Origin: Bog-950 sp046329495
GTDB taxonomy: Bacteria > Bacteroidota > Bacteroidia > Chitinophagales > LD1
Length of the DNA: 64,000 bases
NCBI GenBank assembly: GCA_046329495.1
Contig: JAXLUO010000016.1
Coordinates: 1 to 64,000, forward strand
Direction of reading: 5' to 3'
This document shows positions 53,501 through 62,712 of this stretch, piece by piece. Numbering within the stretch: the stretch's first letter is position 1; each line of letters starts with the position of its first letter. The notes under the pieces were generated by a model, which did not search any database, had not been told where the DNA came from, and was given only the letters and a program-made list of their open reading frames with translations. A program made the translations under genes and the position numbers.

Positions 53501-56500
53501 GGAGGCACCGTGTTATATAGCACCACCATAAATATTCCTTCGGGCACAAGCCGTGTTACACTTAATTTTCCATTAACCGTAGGTACCGGCTATCAACTTA
53601 CCGCAACCGGACCGGCAAATTTGTTCCGCAATAGTACGGGCGCAACATACCCGTATACCGATGCGGGGGGAATTGTAAGCATCACTAACAATACCGCTAA
53701 TGCAGCGGGATATTATTATTTCTTCTATGATTGGATTGTTAAGGAGAACAACTGCATTTCGTTACAAACGCCTGTAACCCTCACCATTAATCCGGCAGTA
53801 ACGGTTAATGTCAGTTCTACTAATATTACCTGTAACGGTGGTAGTAACGGAACAGCAACAGTTGCCGTTATAACTGGAACGCCATCCTACGTTTACAATT
53901 GGAGTAATGGCGCCAGTACAGCTACTATCAACGGCTTGGGCACGGGTAATTATACCGTTACCGTAACCGATAGTAAAAACTGTTCAGCCACTGCCACCAA
54001 ATCCATAACCCAACCTGCTGCCATAATTGCGGGTGTTGCTAAAACAAACGTACTATGCAACGGAGCCGGTAATGGAACTGCCACCGCATCAATTACATCA
54101 GGTGGGGCTGCTCCGTTTAGCTATAGTTGGAACACCGGCGCTACTACTAATACTATTAATAATCTGGTCCCCGGCACCTATACGGTAAGTATTACCGATG
54201 TAAACAATTGCACTGCTACTGCCAGTGCCAGCATCACTCAGCCTGCAGCTTTTAATGTAACGGGCACTACCACCAACCTAAGTTGTACTGGTGGAAGTAA
54301 TGGCGCCATCAACTTGCAGTTCACCGGCGGCACTTCTCCTTATAACGTAACCTGGAGCAATAGCAGCACTGCCACCAGCTTAACCAACCTGTCTACTGGC
54401 ACTTATACGGTAACAGCCCGTGATGCAAACAATTGCTCAGGCACGGCATCCTTTACACTAACTCAGCCGGCTGCCATAACTATAACGCCTTCCGCCGGCA
54501 ATACAACCTGCGGGCTTAACAATGGAACCGTGACCACTACCGTGAGCGGGGGCACCGGAGGTTACACCTATGTATGGAACAATGGATCTACCAGCTCCGG
54601 CTTAAGCAGTTTAGCTGCAGGAACCTATAATTTAACTGTAACCGATGGTGCAACCTGTACCGCTACGGGCTCTGCGACAATCGCCGGTTCGGTTGGTATT
54701 ACTGCTACCGCTACGGGCACGAATATTACATGTAATGGTGCAGCCAATGGCACGGCCTTAGCCACTGTTTCTTCAGGCGGAACATTGCCTTACAGTTATA
54801 ATTGGAGTAATGCTGCAACTTCTTCCGGCATCAACAATTTATCAGCCGGCCTTTACAGCGTTACAGTCAGTGATGCTTTATTGTGTTCAACTACTGCATC
54901 GGTAAACGTTACGCAGCCCGCTGCGCTGCAAGTAAGCGCCACTGCTACCAACCCTACATGCAACGCCGGCACCAATGGCAGCCTAAGTTTGCAAATAAGC
55001 GGAGGCACCTCCGCTTATATTGTAACATGGAGCAACAGTAATTCAGGAACTACTATCGGGAATCTTACTGCGGGAACTTATACAGCCACTGTTACCGATG
55101 CAAATAATTGCACTACAAGTGTTAGCCAGGTGCTTACACAACCATCAGCAATAAGCCTAACTTCAACGGTCATCAACACAAGTTGCGGCTTTGCCAATGG
55201 CAACATAAGCACTACTGTAAGCGGAGGAACCGGTAACTACTCCTACGCCTGGGGAACAGGTGCAACCACCGCATCATTAAGTAATCTTTCTGCGGGTAAC
55301 TATTCCTTAACCATTACAGATGTAGCCGGTTGTACTGCAACTGCAAACAGTAACGTGGCAAGTTCGGTTGGCATAATAGCCAGCCTGACTAAAACTGATA
55401 TTACGTGCAATGGCGCTTCAAACGGGACCGCTATGGCAAGTATTTCTTCAGGTGGAACTCCGCCATACAGTTATGTATGGAATAACGGTGCCACTGCCCC
55501 TGGCATAAGCAATCTGACTGCAGGCAACTACATCGTAACTATCACCGATGCAGTTTTGTGTTCGGCAACAGGCACGGCAAGCATTACACAACCTGCAGCA
55601 TTAAATATTATTGCCACTACTGTAAACCCGAGCTGTTACGCAGGCACTAATGGCAGCGTTAGTTTGCAAGTTAGTGGTGGCACTACAGCATATTCGTTTA
55701 ACTGGAGCATTGGCTCAACGGGAATTTCAAACACCAACCTGGCAGCAGGTACGTATACTGCAACGATCACTGACGCCAACAATTGCACAGCTGCAATTAC
55801 CCGTACACTTACACAACCAAGTGCTATCGCCATTTTGCCAACTGTGACTAATACCACCTGTGGATTTGCCAATGGCAGTATAACTACAAATATTACCGGA
55901 GGAACGGGAACGTATAGCTACAATTGGAACAATGGCGCAACCGCGCCAGCTTTAAGCAACTTAGCAGCAGGCACCTATAGCCTTACAGTAACCGATGCAG
56001 CCAACTGTAGCGCTGTTAGTTCATCAGGTATTACAACTTCAAGTAGTTTGATCGCCAGCGCTTCGGGCGTAAATGTTAGTTGCTTTGGATTAAACAATGG
56101 CAGTGCAACAGTTGCCGTTAGCAATAATACCAACCCTACTTCCTATAACTGGAGTAATGGCAACACTGTTGCAACGGCCGGCAACTTAAGCGCCGGAACC
56201 TACACCGTAAGTGTAACGGATGCTAATAACTGCTCGGCCACTGCCGTTTATACCGTTACACAACCCGCTGCTATTTCTGCCTCCGTTACAGCTACAGGCA
56301 CTAACTGTACAGGTAACAACGGTACCGTTTCCTTGCAGGTATCTGGCGGAACCGGTAGTTATGGATATGCATGGAGTAATGGAGCAAATACTGCTTCACT
56401 TAACAATGTAGGTGCGGGCAATTACCTTGTTACAATTACAGATGGTAACAACTGTACCGCAACCGCCGGAGGAACAGTAAATAGCCCCGGAGGAATTTCG

Positions 56501-58774
56501 GCATCTGCCACTACAAACATGGTAACTTGTAACGGCGGCGCTACCGGCACCATTGCCATAACCGTTACCGCCGGCACAGCACCATACAACTACAACTGGA
56601 GCAATGGGGCATCCACCTCAACTATTAGTAATCTAACAGCAGGCATATACGTGGTTACCATCACTGATGCAAACAACTGTTCCTTTGTTTCCAGCAATAA
56701 CATCAGTCAACCTGCAGCTTTGTTAATCAGTGTGAGCGCTACCAATGGAACATGCGGCCAAAGCAACGGAAGTTTACAAACATTGGTTACAGGCGGAACA
56801 GCCGGATACAATTATAGCTGGAGTAATGGTGCTTCCACCTCCGGCATCACGAACTTAATGGCAGGCAATTATACTATAACTGTTAGCGACGCCCACAGCT
56901 GTAGTAGTTCTCAACAAGCAAGCATTACAACCGGACCAGCTTTAGGTTTTCAGGTTTCAGCTACTAATGCGCCTTGTTTTGGGGGTACAGGTACCGCAAC
57001 AGCAAATGTTACTACAGGTACCGCACCCTATACATATGCCTGGAGCAATGGAGCTACACAAAGCAGCCCGGGTAATTTAGTGGCAGGCTTGTATTATGTT
57101 ACTGTATCGGATGTTGCAGGTTGCAGCGCCACGTCCTCGGTAAGTGTATCAGCACCTGTGGCACTCACTGTATCAATTACAACCGTAGATGCGGGCTGTG
57201 CAGGCAACAATGGCAGTGCTACTGCAACCACTACAGGCGGAACAGGTGGTTATAATTATGTTTGGAATACCGGCAGTAGCAATGCTGCATTAAGCGGTAT
57301 CTCAGGTGGTAGTTACACTGTAACGGTTACAGATGCAAACAACTGTAGCACCAGCGCAATCGCTAACGTGGCCAGTTCCGGAGGCATAACCTTAAGCACA
57401 AGTACACATGATATATTGTGCTATGCTCAAAACACAGGGGATGCTACAGTTAATGTGAATGGAGGACTTGCTCCTTTCACCTATAATTGGAGTAACGGCG
57501 GTAATACAACTGCTATAACCAACCTGCCGGCAGGCACCTATACCGTTTCAGCCACCGATGCCAACAACTGTTTTGCATCAGCCACCCTTGTTATAACACA
57601 ACCTGCGGCACTAAGCACTACCTTATCAGGCATTGAACCACTTTGTCATGGTACAAGTAATGGTCAATTATCCATTGCTGTAAATGGAGGTATCGGAACC
57701 TATACCTATAGCTGGAGCAATGGTGCCACAAATGCAACCAATACTAACCTTACCGCCGGATTATATAGCGTTACCGTAACTGATGCTAACAATTGCAGTG
57801 TAACCGCCGGTAATACATTAAATGAGCCCGCCGTACTTACCATCGGCCAAACCACAACACAACCCTTGTGCAACGGAGATAATTCAGGAAGTATCCAATT
57901 GAGCATTCAGGGAGGAACCCCGGCTTATACTTTTAGTTGGAATACCGGCGCTACAACGGCCGGGCTTTCTAACCTAACAGGGGGCAACTATAGTGTTACA
58001 GTTAATGATGCGAATGGCTGCCTTGCTTCGCAAGCAATATCATTAAGCAATCCGCCGGCGTTAACCCCTATGGCAACTGTCGCCGATGTAGCCTGCAGTG
58101 GAGGCAGTAATGGCTCCATCAGTTTAACTGTAACAGGTGGTACGCCAACTTATACCTATAGTTGGAGCACTGGCGCAACAGCTGCTCAGTTATCGCAATT
58201 AACAATAGGGACCTACAGTGTTACCGTATATGATGCCAATAACTGTTCTGCATCGTTTTCTACAACTATTAGCCAACCTTCTCCAATCGTCTTTACCACC
58301 GGTTCTCTTGATGCGTCCAATGGTCAGAATAATGGAACTGCCTGGGTAACTGTTGTTAGTGGCGGCACTGCACCCTATAATTTTGCGTGGACAGGTTTTG
58401 ATCTGTACAACAACGATACGCTTTACAATCTCGCGGCCGGCACTTATTGGGTTGTGGTAACGGACGACAACGGTTGCTCCAAAACTGATTCGGTGGTAGT
58501 TAATGCTATCAGTGCTATTAACCAGGTTGCGCTAATGAACCTAAAGCTATTCCCAAATCCTGCTACAGATGCTGTTCAACTTACCGGTGAGTTGATTGAG
58601 AATGGCACCTTAAGTATCAAGAATGAATTGGGACAGGAACTTCATACGCAACCTGTAAACTCAGGAACGTTGAATGTTCACCTGCCAATTGGCTTATTGG
58701 CTTCAGGCATTTATTATCTTGAAATAAAGACGTCGGGTAAATCGATAGTAAAACAATTAGTAATTAGCAGGTAA
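50600..58774 (+). CDS. giant secreted M4 metalloprotease with 21 SprB repeats
   Basis: A 2724-aa protein. A signal peptide (1-20, ending S-S-S-A-Q) and FTP/PepSY-like propeptide (about 30-230) precede an M4 (thermolysin) domain (about 240-560). H-E-I-S-H (380-384) and N-E-S-F-S-D-I-F-G (third zinc ligand Glu, about 404) are present, as is H-T-N-S-N-V-Q-N-H near 472. A PKD domain (about 563-640), a CUB-like domain (about 650-765), a second PKD (about 775-850) and an Ig-like unit follow. The shared module (about 912-1053) and 21 SprB repeats (about 1075-2640) come next. A T9SS type A sorting domain is at the end (about 2650-2724, L-K-L-F-P-N-P-A-T-D). A paralogue follows directly downstream. 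Confidence 0.93.
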   Translation: MKHSLLFGLLFLLAASSSAQRINTNRELTGAEASELVEGAEHIWLKEANTIPAFIQFRIGQEPSEPFFFSYIRKKFQLPANYGFQLQSSEPDGLGWQHKRYQLTINGIPVTNGQFVTHLQAGRVVKFNGYLFTGLQFNTTPAINETDALQKALDNIGAIRYKWQEASEEAFIKMESGDANATFYPKGELAIVQVGDNSSTDFRLTWKFDVYAQEPMSRYYIYVDAESGTVVKKESRICNANTNGTAVTVYRGSRAIVADSYNGAYRLKETTRGLGVHTYNLQKSTNYAGAVEFTDADNVWNNVNANLDQYAGDAHWGAEMTYDFYQSMGRNSIDNAGYALNLYVHYSTNYLNAFWDGTRMTFGDGSSGYTPLTSLDITGHEISHGLDEKTANLTYQDESGALNESFSDIFGTAVEWYADSTVGNWLIGEDIGSAFRSMSNPNSTGDPDTYHGTNWYTGTADNGGVHTNSNVQNHWYYRLSQGGSGTNDIGNTYNVTAIGRNKATKIAWRDMVYYLTSSADYADSRFYSIQAANDLYGACSQEAISTTNAWYAVGVGGPFVFGVDAQFTASPTSGCSVPFTVNFVNSSTNAGSYSWTFGDGGTSTATNPTHTYSSLGVYTVKLIADGGSCGVDSLVSTNLINLNAANPCVVIMKDTGTYTTQTACSGTVYDNGGPSANYTDNTNSVVTIAPTGATSVTLHFTQFAMENTYDFLYVYDGPSTASTLLGSYTGTTIPANITSSGGSITLRQSSDESVTAAGFAVTWSCIAPTLPPVANFTADVTQTCTGSIKFTDLSTNTPTSWNWNFGDGQTSTLKNPTHVYANNGTYTVVLTATNAYGNNTLTKTAYITVSKPSGPTIANQSSCGPSAFTLSITTTDTLSWADSTGTVVSNANPFTTPVLTQTRTYWVSSSVTAPSYHVGPTYPSGATNYTQATERGEVFNVLKPGILQSVYVNASGAGNRTIRLLNAGGTVLYSTTINIPSGTSRVTLNFPLTVGTGYQLTATGPANLFRNSTGATYPYTDAGGIVSITNNTANAAGYYYFFYDWIVKENNCISLQTPVTLTINPAVTVNVSSTNITCNGGSNGTATVAVITGTPSYVYNWSNGASTATINGLGTGNYTVTVTDSKNCSATATKSITQPAAIIAGVAKTNVLCNGAGNGTATASITSGGAAPFSYSWNTGATTNTINNLVPGTYTVSITDVNNCTATASASITQPAAFNVTGTTTNLSCTGGSNGAINLQFTGGTSPYNVTWSNSSTATSLTNLSTGTYTVTARDANNCSGTASFTLTQPAAITITPSAGNTTCGLNNGTVTTTVSGGTGGYTYVWNNGSTSSGLSSLAAGTYNLTVTDGATCTATGSATIAGSVGITATATGTNITCNGAANGTALATVSSGGTLPYSYNWSNAATSSGINNLSAGLYSVTVSDALLCSTTASVNVTQPAALQVSATATNPTCNAGTNGSLSLQISGGTSAYIVTWSNSNSGTTIGNLTAGTYTATVTDANNCTTSVSQVLTQPSAISLTSTVINTSCGFANGNISTTVSGGTGNYSYAWGTGATTASLSNLSAGNYSLTITDVAGCTATANSNVASSVGIIASLTKTDITCNGASNGTAMASISSGGTPPYSYVWNNGATAPGISNLTAGNYIVTITDAVLCSATGTASITQPAALNIIATTVNPSCYAGTNGSVSLQVSGGTTAYSFNWSIGSTGISNTNLAAGTYTATITDANNCTAAITRTLTQPSAIAILPTVTNTTCGFANGSITTNITGGTGTYSYNWNNGATAPALSNLAAGTYSLTVTDAANCSAVSSSGITTSSSLIASASGVNVSCFGLNNGSATVAVSNNTNPTSYNWSNGNTVATAGNLSAGTYTVSVTDANNCSATAVYTVTQPAAISASVTATGTNCTGNNGTVSLQVSGGTGSYGYAWSNGANTASLNNVGAGNYLVTITDGNNCTATAGGTVNSPGGISASATTNMVTCNGGATGTIAITVTAGTAPYNYNWSNGASTSTISNLTAGIYVVTITDANNCSFVSSNNISQPAALLISVSATNGTCGQSNGSLQTLVTGGTAGYNYSWSNGASTSGITNLMAGNYTITVSDAHSCSSSQQASITTGPALGFQVSATNAPCFGGTGTATANVTTGTAPYTYAWSNGATQSSPGNLVAGLYYVTVSDVAGCSATSSVSVSAPVALTVSITTVDAGCAGNNGSATATTTGGTGGYNYVWNTGSSNAALSGISGGSYTVTVTDANNCSTSAIANVASSGGITLSTSTHDILCYAQNTGDATVNVNGGLAPFTYNWSNGGNTTAITNLPAGTYTVSATDANNCFASATLVITQPAALSTTLSGIEPLCHGTSNGQLSIAVNGGIGTYTYSWSNGATNATNTNLTAGLYSVTVTDANNCSVTAGNTLNEPAVLTIGQTTTQPLCNGDNSGSIQLSIQGGTPAYTFSWNTGATTAGLSNLTGGNYSVTVNDANGCLASQAISLSNPPALTPMATVADVACSGGSNGSISLTVTGGTPTYTYSWSTGATAAQLSQLTIGTYSVTVYDANNCSASFSTTISQPSPIVFTTGSLDASNGQNNGTAWVTVVSGGTAPYNFAWTGFDLYNNDTLYNLAAGTYWVVVTDDNGCSKTDSVVVNAISAINQVALMNLKLFPNPATDAVQLTGELIENGTLSIKNELGQELHTQPVNSGTLNVHLPIGLLASGIYYLEIKTSGKSIVKQLVISR
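53822..58510 (+). repeat. 21 SprB repeats in the M4 protease
   Basis: 225-bp units with W-S-N-G-A-T and A-G-x-Y-x-V-T-V-T-D motifs. Units 2-10 are arranged as three copies of a three-unit set (starts at exactly 54047, 54722 and 55397, each 675 bp). The final unit lacks its first Cys and is degenerate. Confidence 0.85.
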
Positions 58775-58960
58775 AGCGTTACCGGTATTGGTAAAAGAGG
58801 CCGAGGCAATATTTGGTACCGGCCTCTTTTATTGTACCTTAACTGCAGGTCTCAAACTTATATTGTAGTTATCTTTTTACAATTCGGGAGTACCAGGCGG
58901 CGCATTCCTTTCATAATTAAAATAGACAAATATATTCACCGCCATAAACCACCTCAGCGT

Positions 58961-61900
58961 ATGAAACAACCCTACTTGTGGTGCCTGTTATTACTGGCAC
59001 TAAACCCTATTAGAGCGGCAGCTTTTGAGCAACGTGAATTAAAGGGCAAAACGGCGGAGCAATACTGGCAAGGAGCTTCGCACATTTGGTTAAAGCAGGA
59101 AAATACCATACCTGCTTTCGTAGAATTCAGGGACGGATGCGAACCTGATGAGAACTTCTTTTTTGCCTACATGCAGAAACGTTTTTTGCTACCGGCAAAT
59201 TATAGTGTACAATTAATAACCTGCGAAACCGATGTGCTTGGCATACAACATAAGCGTTACCAATTGCTGGTGGCCGGTGTACCGGTAAATAACGGGGTGT
59301 TTATACTGCACCTGCTAAACGGAAAGGTGAAGAAATTTAATGGTTATCTGTTTAAGCAAATAACCACAGGTACCACTCCAGCCATTAGCGAACAGCAGGC
59401 ACTGAATGCCGCATTAAGTGCAATTGGCGCAACCACCTATAAATGGCAAATAGCAGACGAGGAACAGTTTATACGTATGGAAACAGGAGATCCTGATGCT
59501 ACCTACAAACCAAAAGGCGAACTGTTTATCGTGCAGAAGGGTGACAATACAAGCACTACATTCAGCCTTGCATGGCGTTTTGATATATACGCGCAACAAC
59601 CTCTTAGCCGCGATTATGTTTTTGTGGATGCGCAGTCGGGTAAAGTAATAAAGAAAAGTCCAAGACTTTATAACGTAGATGCGCCGGGAGCAGCAGTAAC
59701 CGTTTATCGCGGCAACCGCAGTATTGTAGCCGATAGTTATAACGGAGCCTACCGCTTGCAGGAAGCAAGCCGCGGACTGGGTATTCGCACACTTAACATG
59801 CAAAAAGGAACCAGCCATAATGCAGCTGTTAACTTCATTGATTCAGACAATGTTTGGAATAATGTAAACGCAAATCTCGATCAATATGCAGGTGATGCAC
59901 ACTGGGGAGGGGAAATGACCTATGATTTTTACCAAAGCATGGGCCGTAATTCCATCGACGGAAACGGATACCGGCTTACACTTTATGTGCACTACGACCA
60001 AAGCTATTACAACGCTTTTTGGGATGGCCAAAGCATGAACTTTGGTGATGGGGATGGCACAGTAGAGCCACTTACCTCCCTTGATATAGCCGGTCACGAG
60101 ATTTCGCACGGACTGGATGAACGCACAGCTAATCTTGATTACCAGGACGAAAGTGGCGCTTTAAATGAATCCTTCAGCGATATTTTCGGAACAGCGGTAG
60201 AATGGTATGCCGATAGCACCGTGGCTAATTGGTTAATAGGTGAAGATATTGGAAGCGCCCTTCGTAACATGAGCAATCCCAATGCTACCGGCGATCCTGA
60301 TACCTATCATGGCACACACTGGTATTCGGGCACGCAGGATAATGGCGGTGTGCATACAAACAGCAACGTGCAAAACCATTGGTATTATCGCTTAGCACAA
60401 GGTGGTAGTGGCACTAACGATATAGGCAGTGCATATAACGTAACAGGCATTGGTCGCCATAAAGCTACGCAAATTTCCTGGCGCGACATGGTGTATTACC
60501 TGACAAACTCTGCCGATTATGCTGACTCGCGCTTCTACTCTATCCAGGCGGCTAACGATCTCTTTGGCCCATGTTCACCAGAAGCTACCAGTACTACTAA
60601 CGCCTGGTATGCAGTGGGTGTGGGTGGCCCGTTTGTATTTGGAGTAGATGCACAGTTTACTCCTAACCCGGGAAGTGGTTGCACAGTGCCTTTCACCGTT
60701 TCATTTACAAACACAACTTCGAACGGAAGCAGCTATACCTGGGATTTTGGCGATGGGACAACCTCCACTTCTGCTAATCCTTCGCACACCTATACCTCTT
60801 TTGGCAACTATACCGTAAAACTAATAGCAGATGGCGGTGCCTGCGGCGTAGATAGTATTAGCAGCAACCCTATAAGCGTAAACGCAGCTAATCCATGTGT
60901 TGTAATTTTGCCACAAACCGGTACCTACCAAATGCAAACAGCCTGTAGCGGAACGTTGCTTGACAACGGCGGCGCTTCCGGCAATTATTCCGATAACAGC
61001 AATAGCACAGTAACCATCTCTCCTGCCGGTGCCGCAAAGGTTACAGTTAGTTTTACCCAGTTTGGCATGGAATCGAGCTATGACTATGTTTATATCTATG
61101 ATGGACCGAATACATCCAGCCCCTTATTAGCTTCGTATACAGGCACTACATTACCCGCCTCAGTAACCTCTACCGGTCCATCAATTACGGTAAAGCAATA
61201 TTCCGATCAGGCAGTTAACGACGTTGGCTTTACTATGCAATGGACTTGCGTAAATCCCACCACCATACCTACCGCCAATTTTAAAGCTGATGTTACAGAA
61301 AGCTGTTCCGGTTTAATTCACTTTACGGATCTCACAACAGGTGGCGTAAACTCGTGGGATTGGGACTTTGGAGATGGCAACACCAGTTCCGACCAGCACC
61401 CCGTACATTTGTACACCAGCAGCGGCACTTATACAGTTAGCCTTACTGCTCATAACAGTTTTGGACCCAACACCGTTACTAAAACCAATTATATAGTTGT
61501 TGCTAAACCATCAGGCCCGGCTGCGGCAAGTATAAATGGTTGCCATGCCGATTCATTTGCCCTTACTGCCTCTACAACTAACCCTGTTAACTGGTACGAT
61601 AACAGCGGTACGTTAGCAGGTACAGGCAACCCGTTTATAACACCCTATTTAACCACGGGCACTACTTACTATGCAGAAGAAGTATTACCTCAACCCATTT
61701 TTAACGCAGGCCCGGCAGACAGCACTATCGGCACCGGAAGTAACTTTAACGCCAGCAATAACCGGGGCTTGCGTTACCGTGTGTTTAAAAACTGCAGATT
61801 GGTAAGCGTATTTGTTTATGCTACCGGAAGCGGATATCGTATTATACAACAAAAGGATTCGGCGGGCGCTGTAATACAACAACGCACCGTTTTCTGCCCT

Positions 61901-62647
61901 AATGGGGGCAGCCGCATTTTATTGAATTTTGACATGATACCGGGTACTTACCAGTTGGGGTTAAAAGACACTTTAAACCTATACCGCAACAATGCCGGAG
62001 CTACATATCCATACACCGATGCTGACGGTATGGTAAGCATTTACGGCAATAATGCCGGTGGTAATGCAACTAACTATTATTACTTCTTCTACGATTGGGA
62101 ATTACAGGAAGCAGATTGTATTTCGCAACGTACTGCGGTGCAAATATCAGTAGGCAACACGGCTATACAATTTACCAGCAGTGCTACTGATGCGGCCGCT
62201 GGCCTGGCAAATGGAACAGCTTCAATAAATAATATAAGCGGCGGTTCGGCACCATACGCGGTACAATGGAGCAACGGGCAATCGGGCAATACGGCTACAG
62301 GGTTACAACCCGGCACCTATACTGCTACCATTACCGATAACAGCGGCTGCCAGCAAACTGCTAATGTTGTTGTTAATGAATCGGTAGGAATAAATGAATT
62401 AGGTGAGAGCGGTTATATACAGGTTTACCCCAATCCCGCAAATCAAACTATCATGCTAAACTGCAGTGCCTTTGCCATGCAGCAAATAAAAGTGATAAAT
62501 GCATTAGCACAAGTTGTATTGTTGCAAAACAACGTGCTCAGTAATCAATTACAATTAGATGTTAGCACCCTGGCATCCGGCGTTTATGTGCTCGAAGTTT
62601 TCAACGGCCTGTCGACCATCAAAAAACAAGTGGTGATAACCCGGTGA
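58961..62647 (+). CDS. secreted M4 metalloprotease, paralogue
   Basis: A 1228-aa protein from the ATG at 58961, which begins the signal peptide (M-K-Q-P-Y-L-W-C-L-L-L-L-A-L). The frame opens at 58832, but that part is not protein-like. Organisation mirrors the first 1050 residues of the upstream gene: FTP-like propeptide, M4 domain with H-E-I-S-H (379-383), PKD, CUB-like domain, PKD, Ig-like and the shared module (about 910-1053). Only one SprB-like unit follows (D-A-A-A-G-L-A-N-G-T-A), then a T9SS type A sorting domain (about 1150-1228, I-Q-V-Y-P-N-P-A-N-Q). It arose by tandem duplication with loss or gain of the SprB array. Confidence 0.92.
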   Translation: MKQPYLWCLLLLALNPIRAAAFEQRELKGKTAEQYWQGASHIWLKQENTIPAFVEFRDGCEPDENFFFAYMQKRFLLPANYSVQLITCETDVLGIQHKRYQLLVAGVPVNNGVFILHLLNGKVKKFNGYLFKQITTGTTPAISEQQALNAALSAIGATTYKWQIADEEQFIRMETGDPDATYKPKGELFIVQKGDNTSTTFSLAWRFDIYAQQPLSRDYVFVDAQSGKVIKKSPRLYNVDAPGAAVTVYRGNRSIVADSYNGAYRLQEASRGLGIRTLNMQKGTSHNAAVNFIDSDNVWNNVNANLDQYAGDAHWGGEMTYDFYQSMGRNSIDGNGYRLTLYVHYDQSYYNAFWDGQSMNFGDGDGTVEPLTSLDIAGHEISHGLDERTANLDYQDESGALNESFSDIFGTAVEWYADSTVANWLIGEDIGSALRNMSNPNATGDPDTYHGTHWYSGTQDNGGVHTNSNVQNHWYYRLAQGGSGTNDIGSAYNVTGIGRHKATQISWRDMVYYLTNSADYADSRFYSIQAANDLFGPCSPEATSTTNAWYAVGVGGPFVFGVDAQFTPNPGSGCTVPFTVSFTNTTSNGSSYTWDFGDGTTSTSANPSHTYTSFGNYTVKLIADGGACGVDSISSNPISVNAANPCVVILPQTGTYQMQTACSGTLLDNGGASGNYSDNSNSTVTISPAGAAKVTVSFTQFGMESSYDYVYIYDGPNTSSPLLASYTGTTLPASVTSTGPSITVKQYSDQAVNDVGFTMQWTCVNPTTIPTANFKADVTESCSGLIHFTDLTTGGVNSWDWDFGDGNTSSDQHPVHLYTSSGTYTVSLTAHNSFGPNTVTKTNYIVVAKPSGPAAASINGCHADSFALTASTTNPVNWYDNSGTLAGTGNPFITPYLTTGTTYYAEEVLPQPIFNAGPADSTIGTGSNFNASNNRGLRYRVFKNCRLVSVFVYATGSGYRIIQQKDSAGAVIQQRTVFCPNGGSRILLNFDMIPGTYQLGLKDTLNLYRNNAGATYPYTDADGMVSIYGNNAGGNATNYYYFFYDWELQEADCISQRTAVQISVGNTAIQFTSSATDAAAGLANGTASINNISGGSAPYAVQWSNGQSGNTATGLQPGTYTATITDNSGCQQTANVVVNESVGINELGESGYIQVYPNPANQTIMLNCSAFAMQQIKVINALAQVVLLQNNVLSNQLQLDVSTLASGVYVLEVFNGLSTIKKQVVITR

Positions 62648-62663
62648 GTTCGCTGAGATAAAT

Positions 62664-62694
62664 AAAAAAGCCGCCCTAAAAAGGCGGCTTTTTT
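62664..62694. terminator. bidirectional terminator
   Basis: AAAAAAGCCGCC (62664-62675) and GGCGGCTTTTTT (62683-62694) form a perfect stem with a 7-nt loop. It lies between the M4 paralogue and the convergent beta-barrel gene. Confidence 0.9.
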
Positions 62695-62712
62695 ATTTAT
62701 CTCTCGTGTGGC

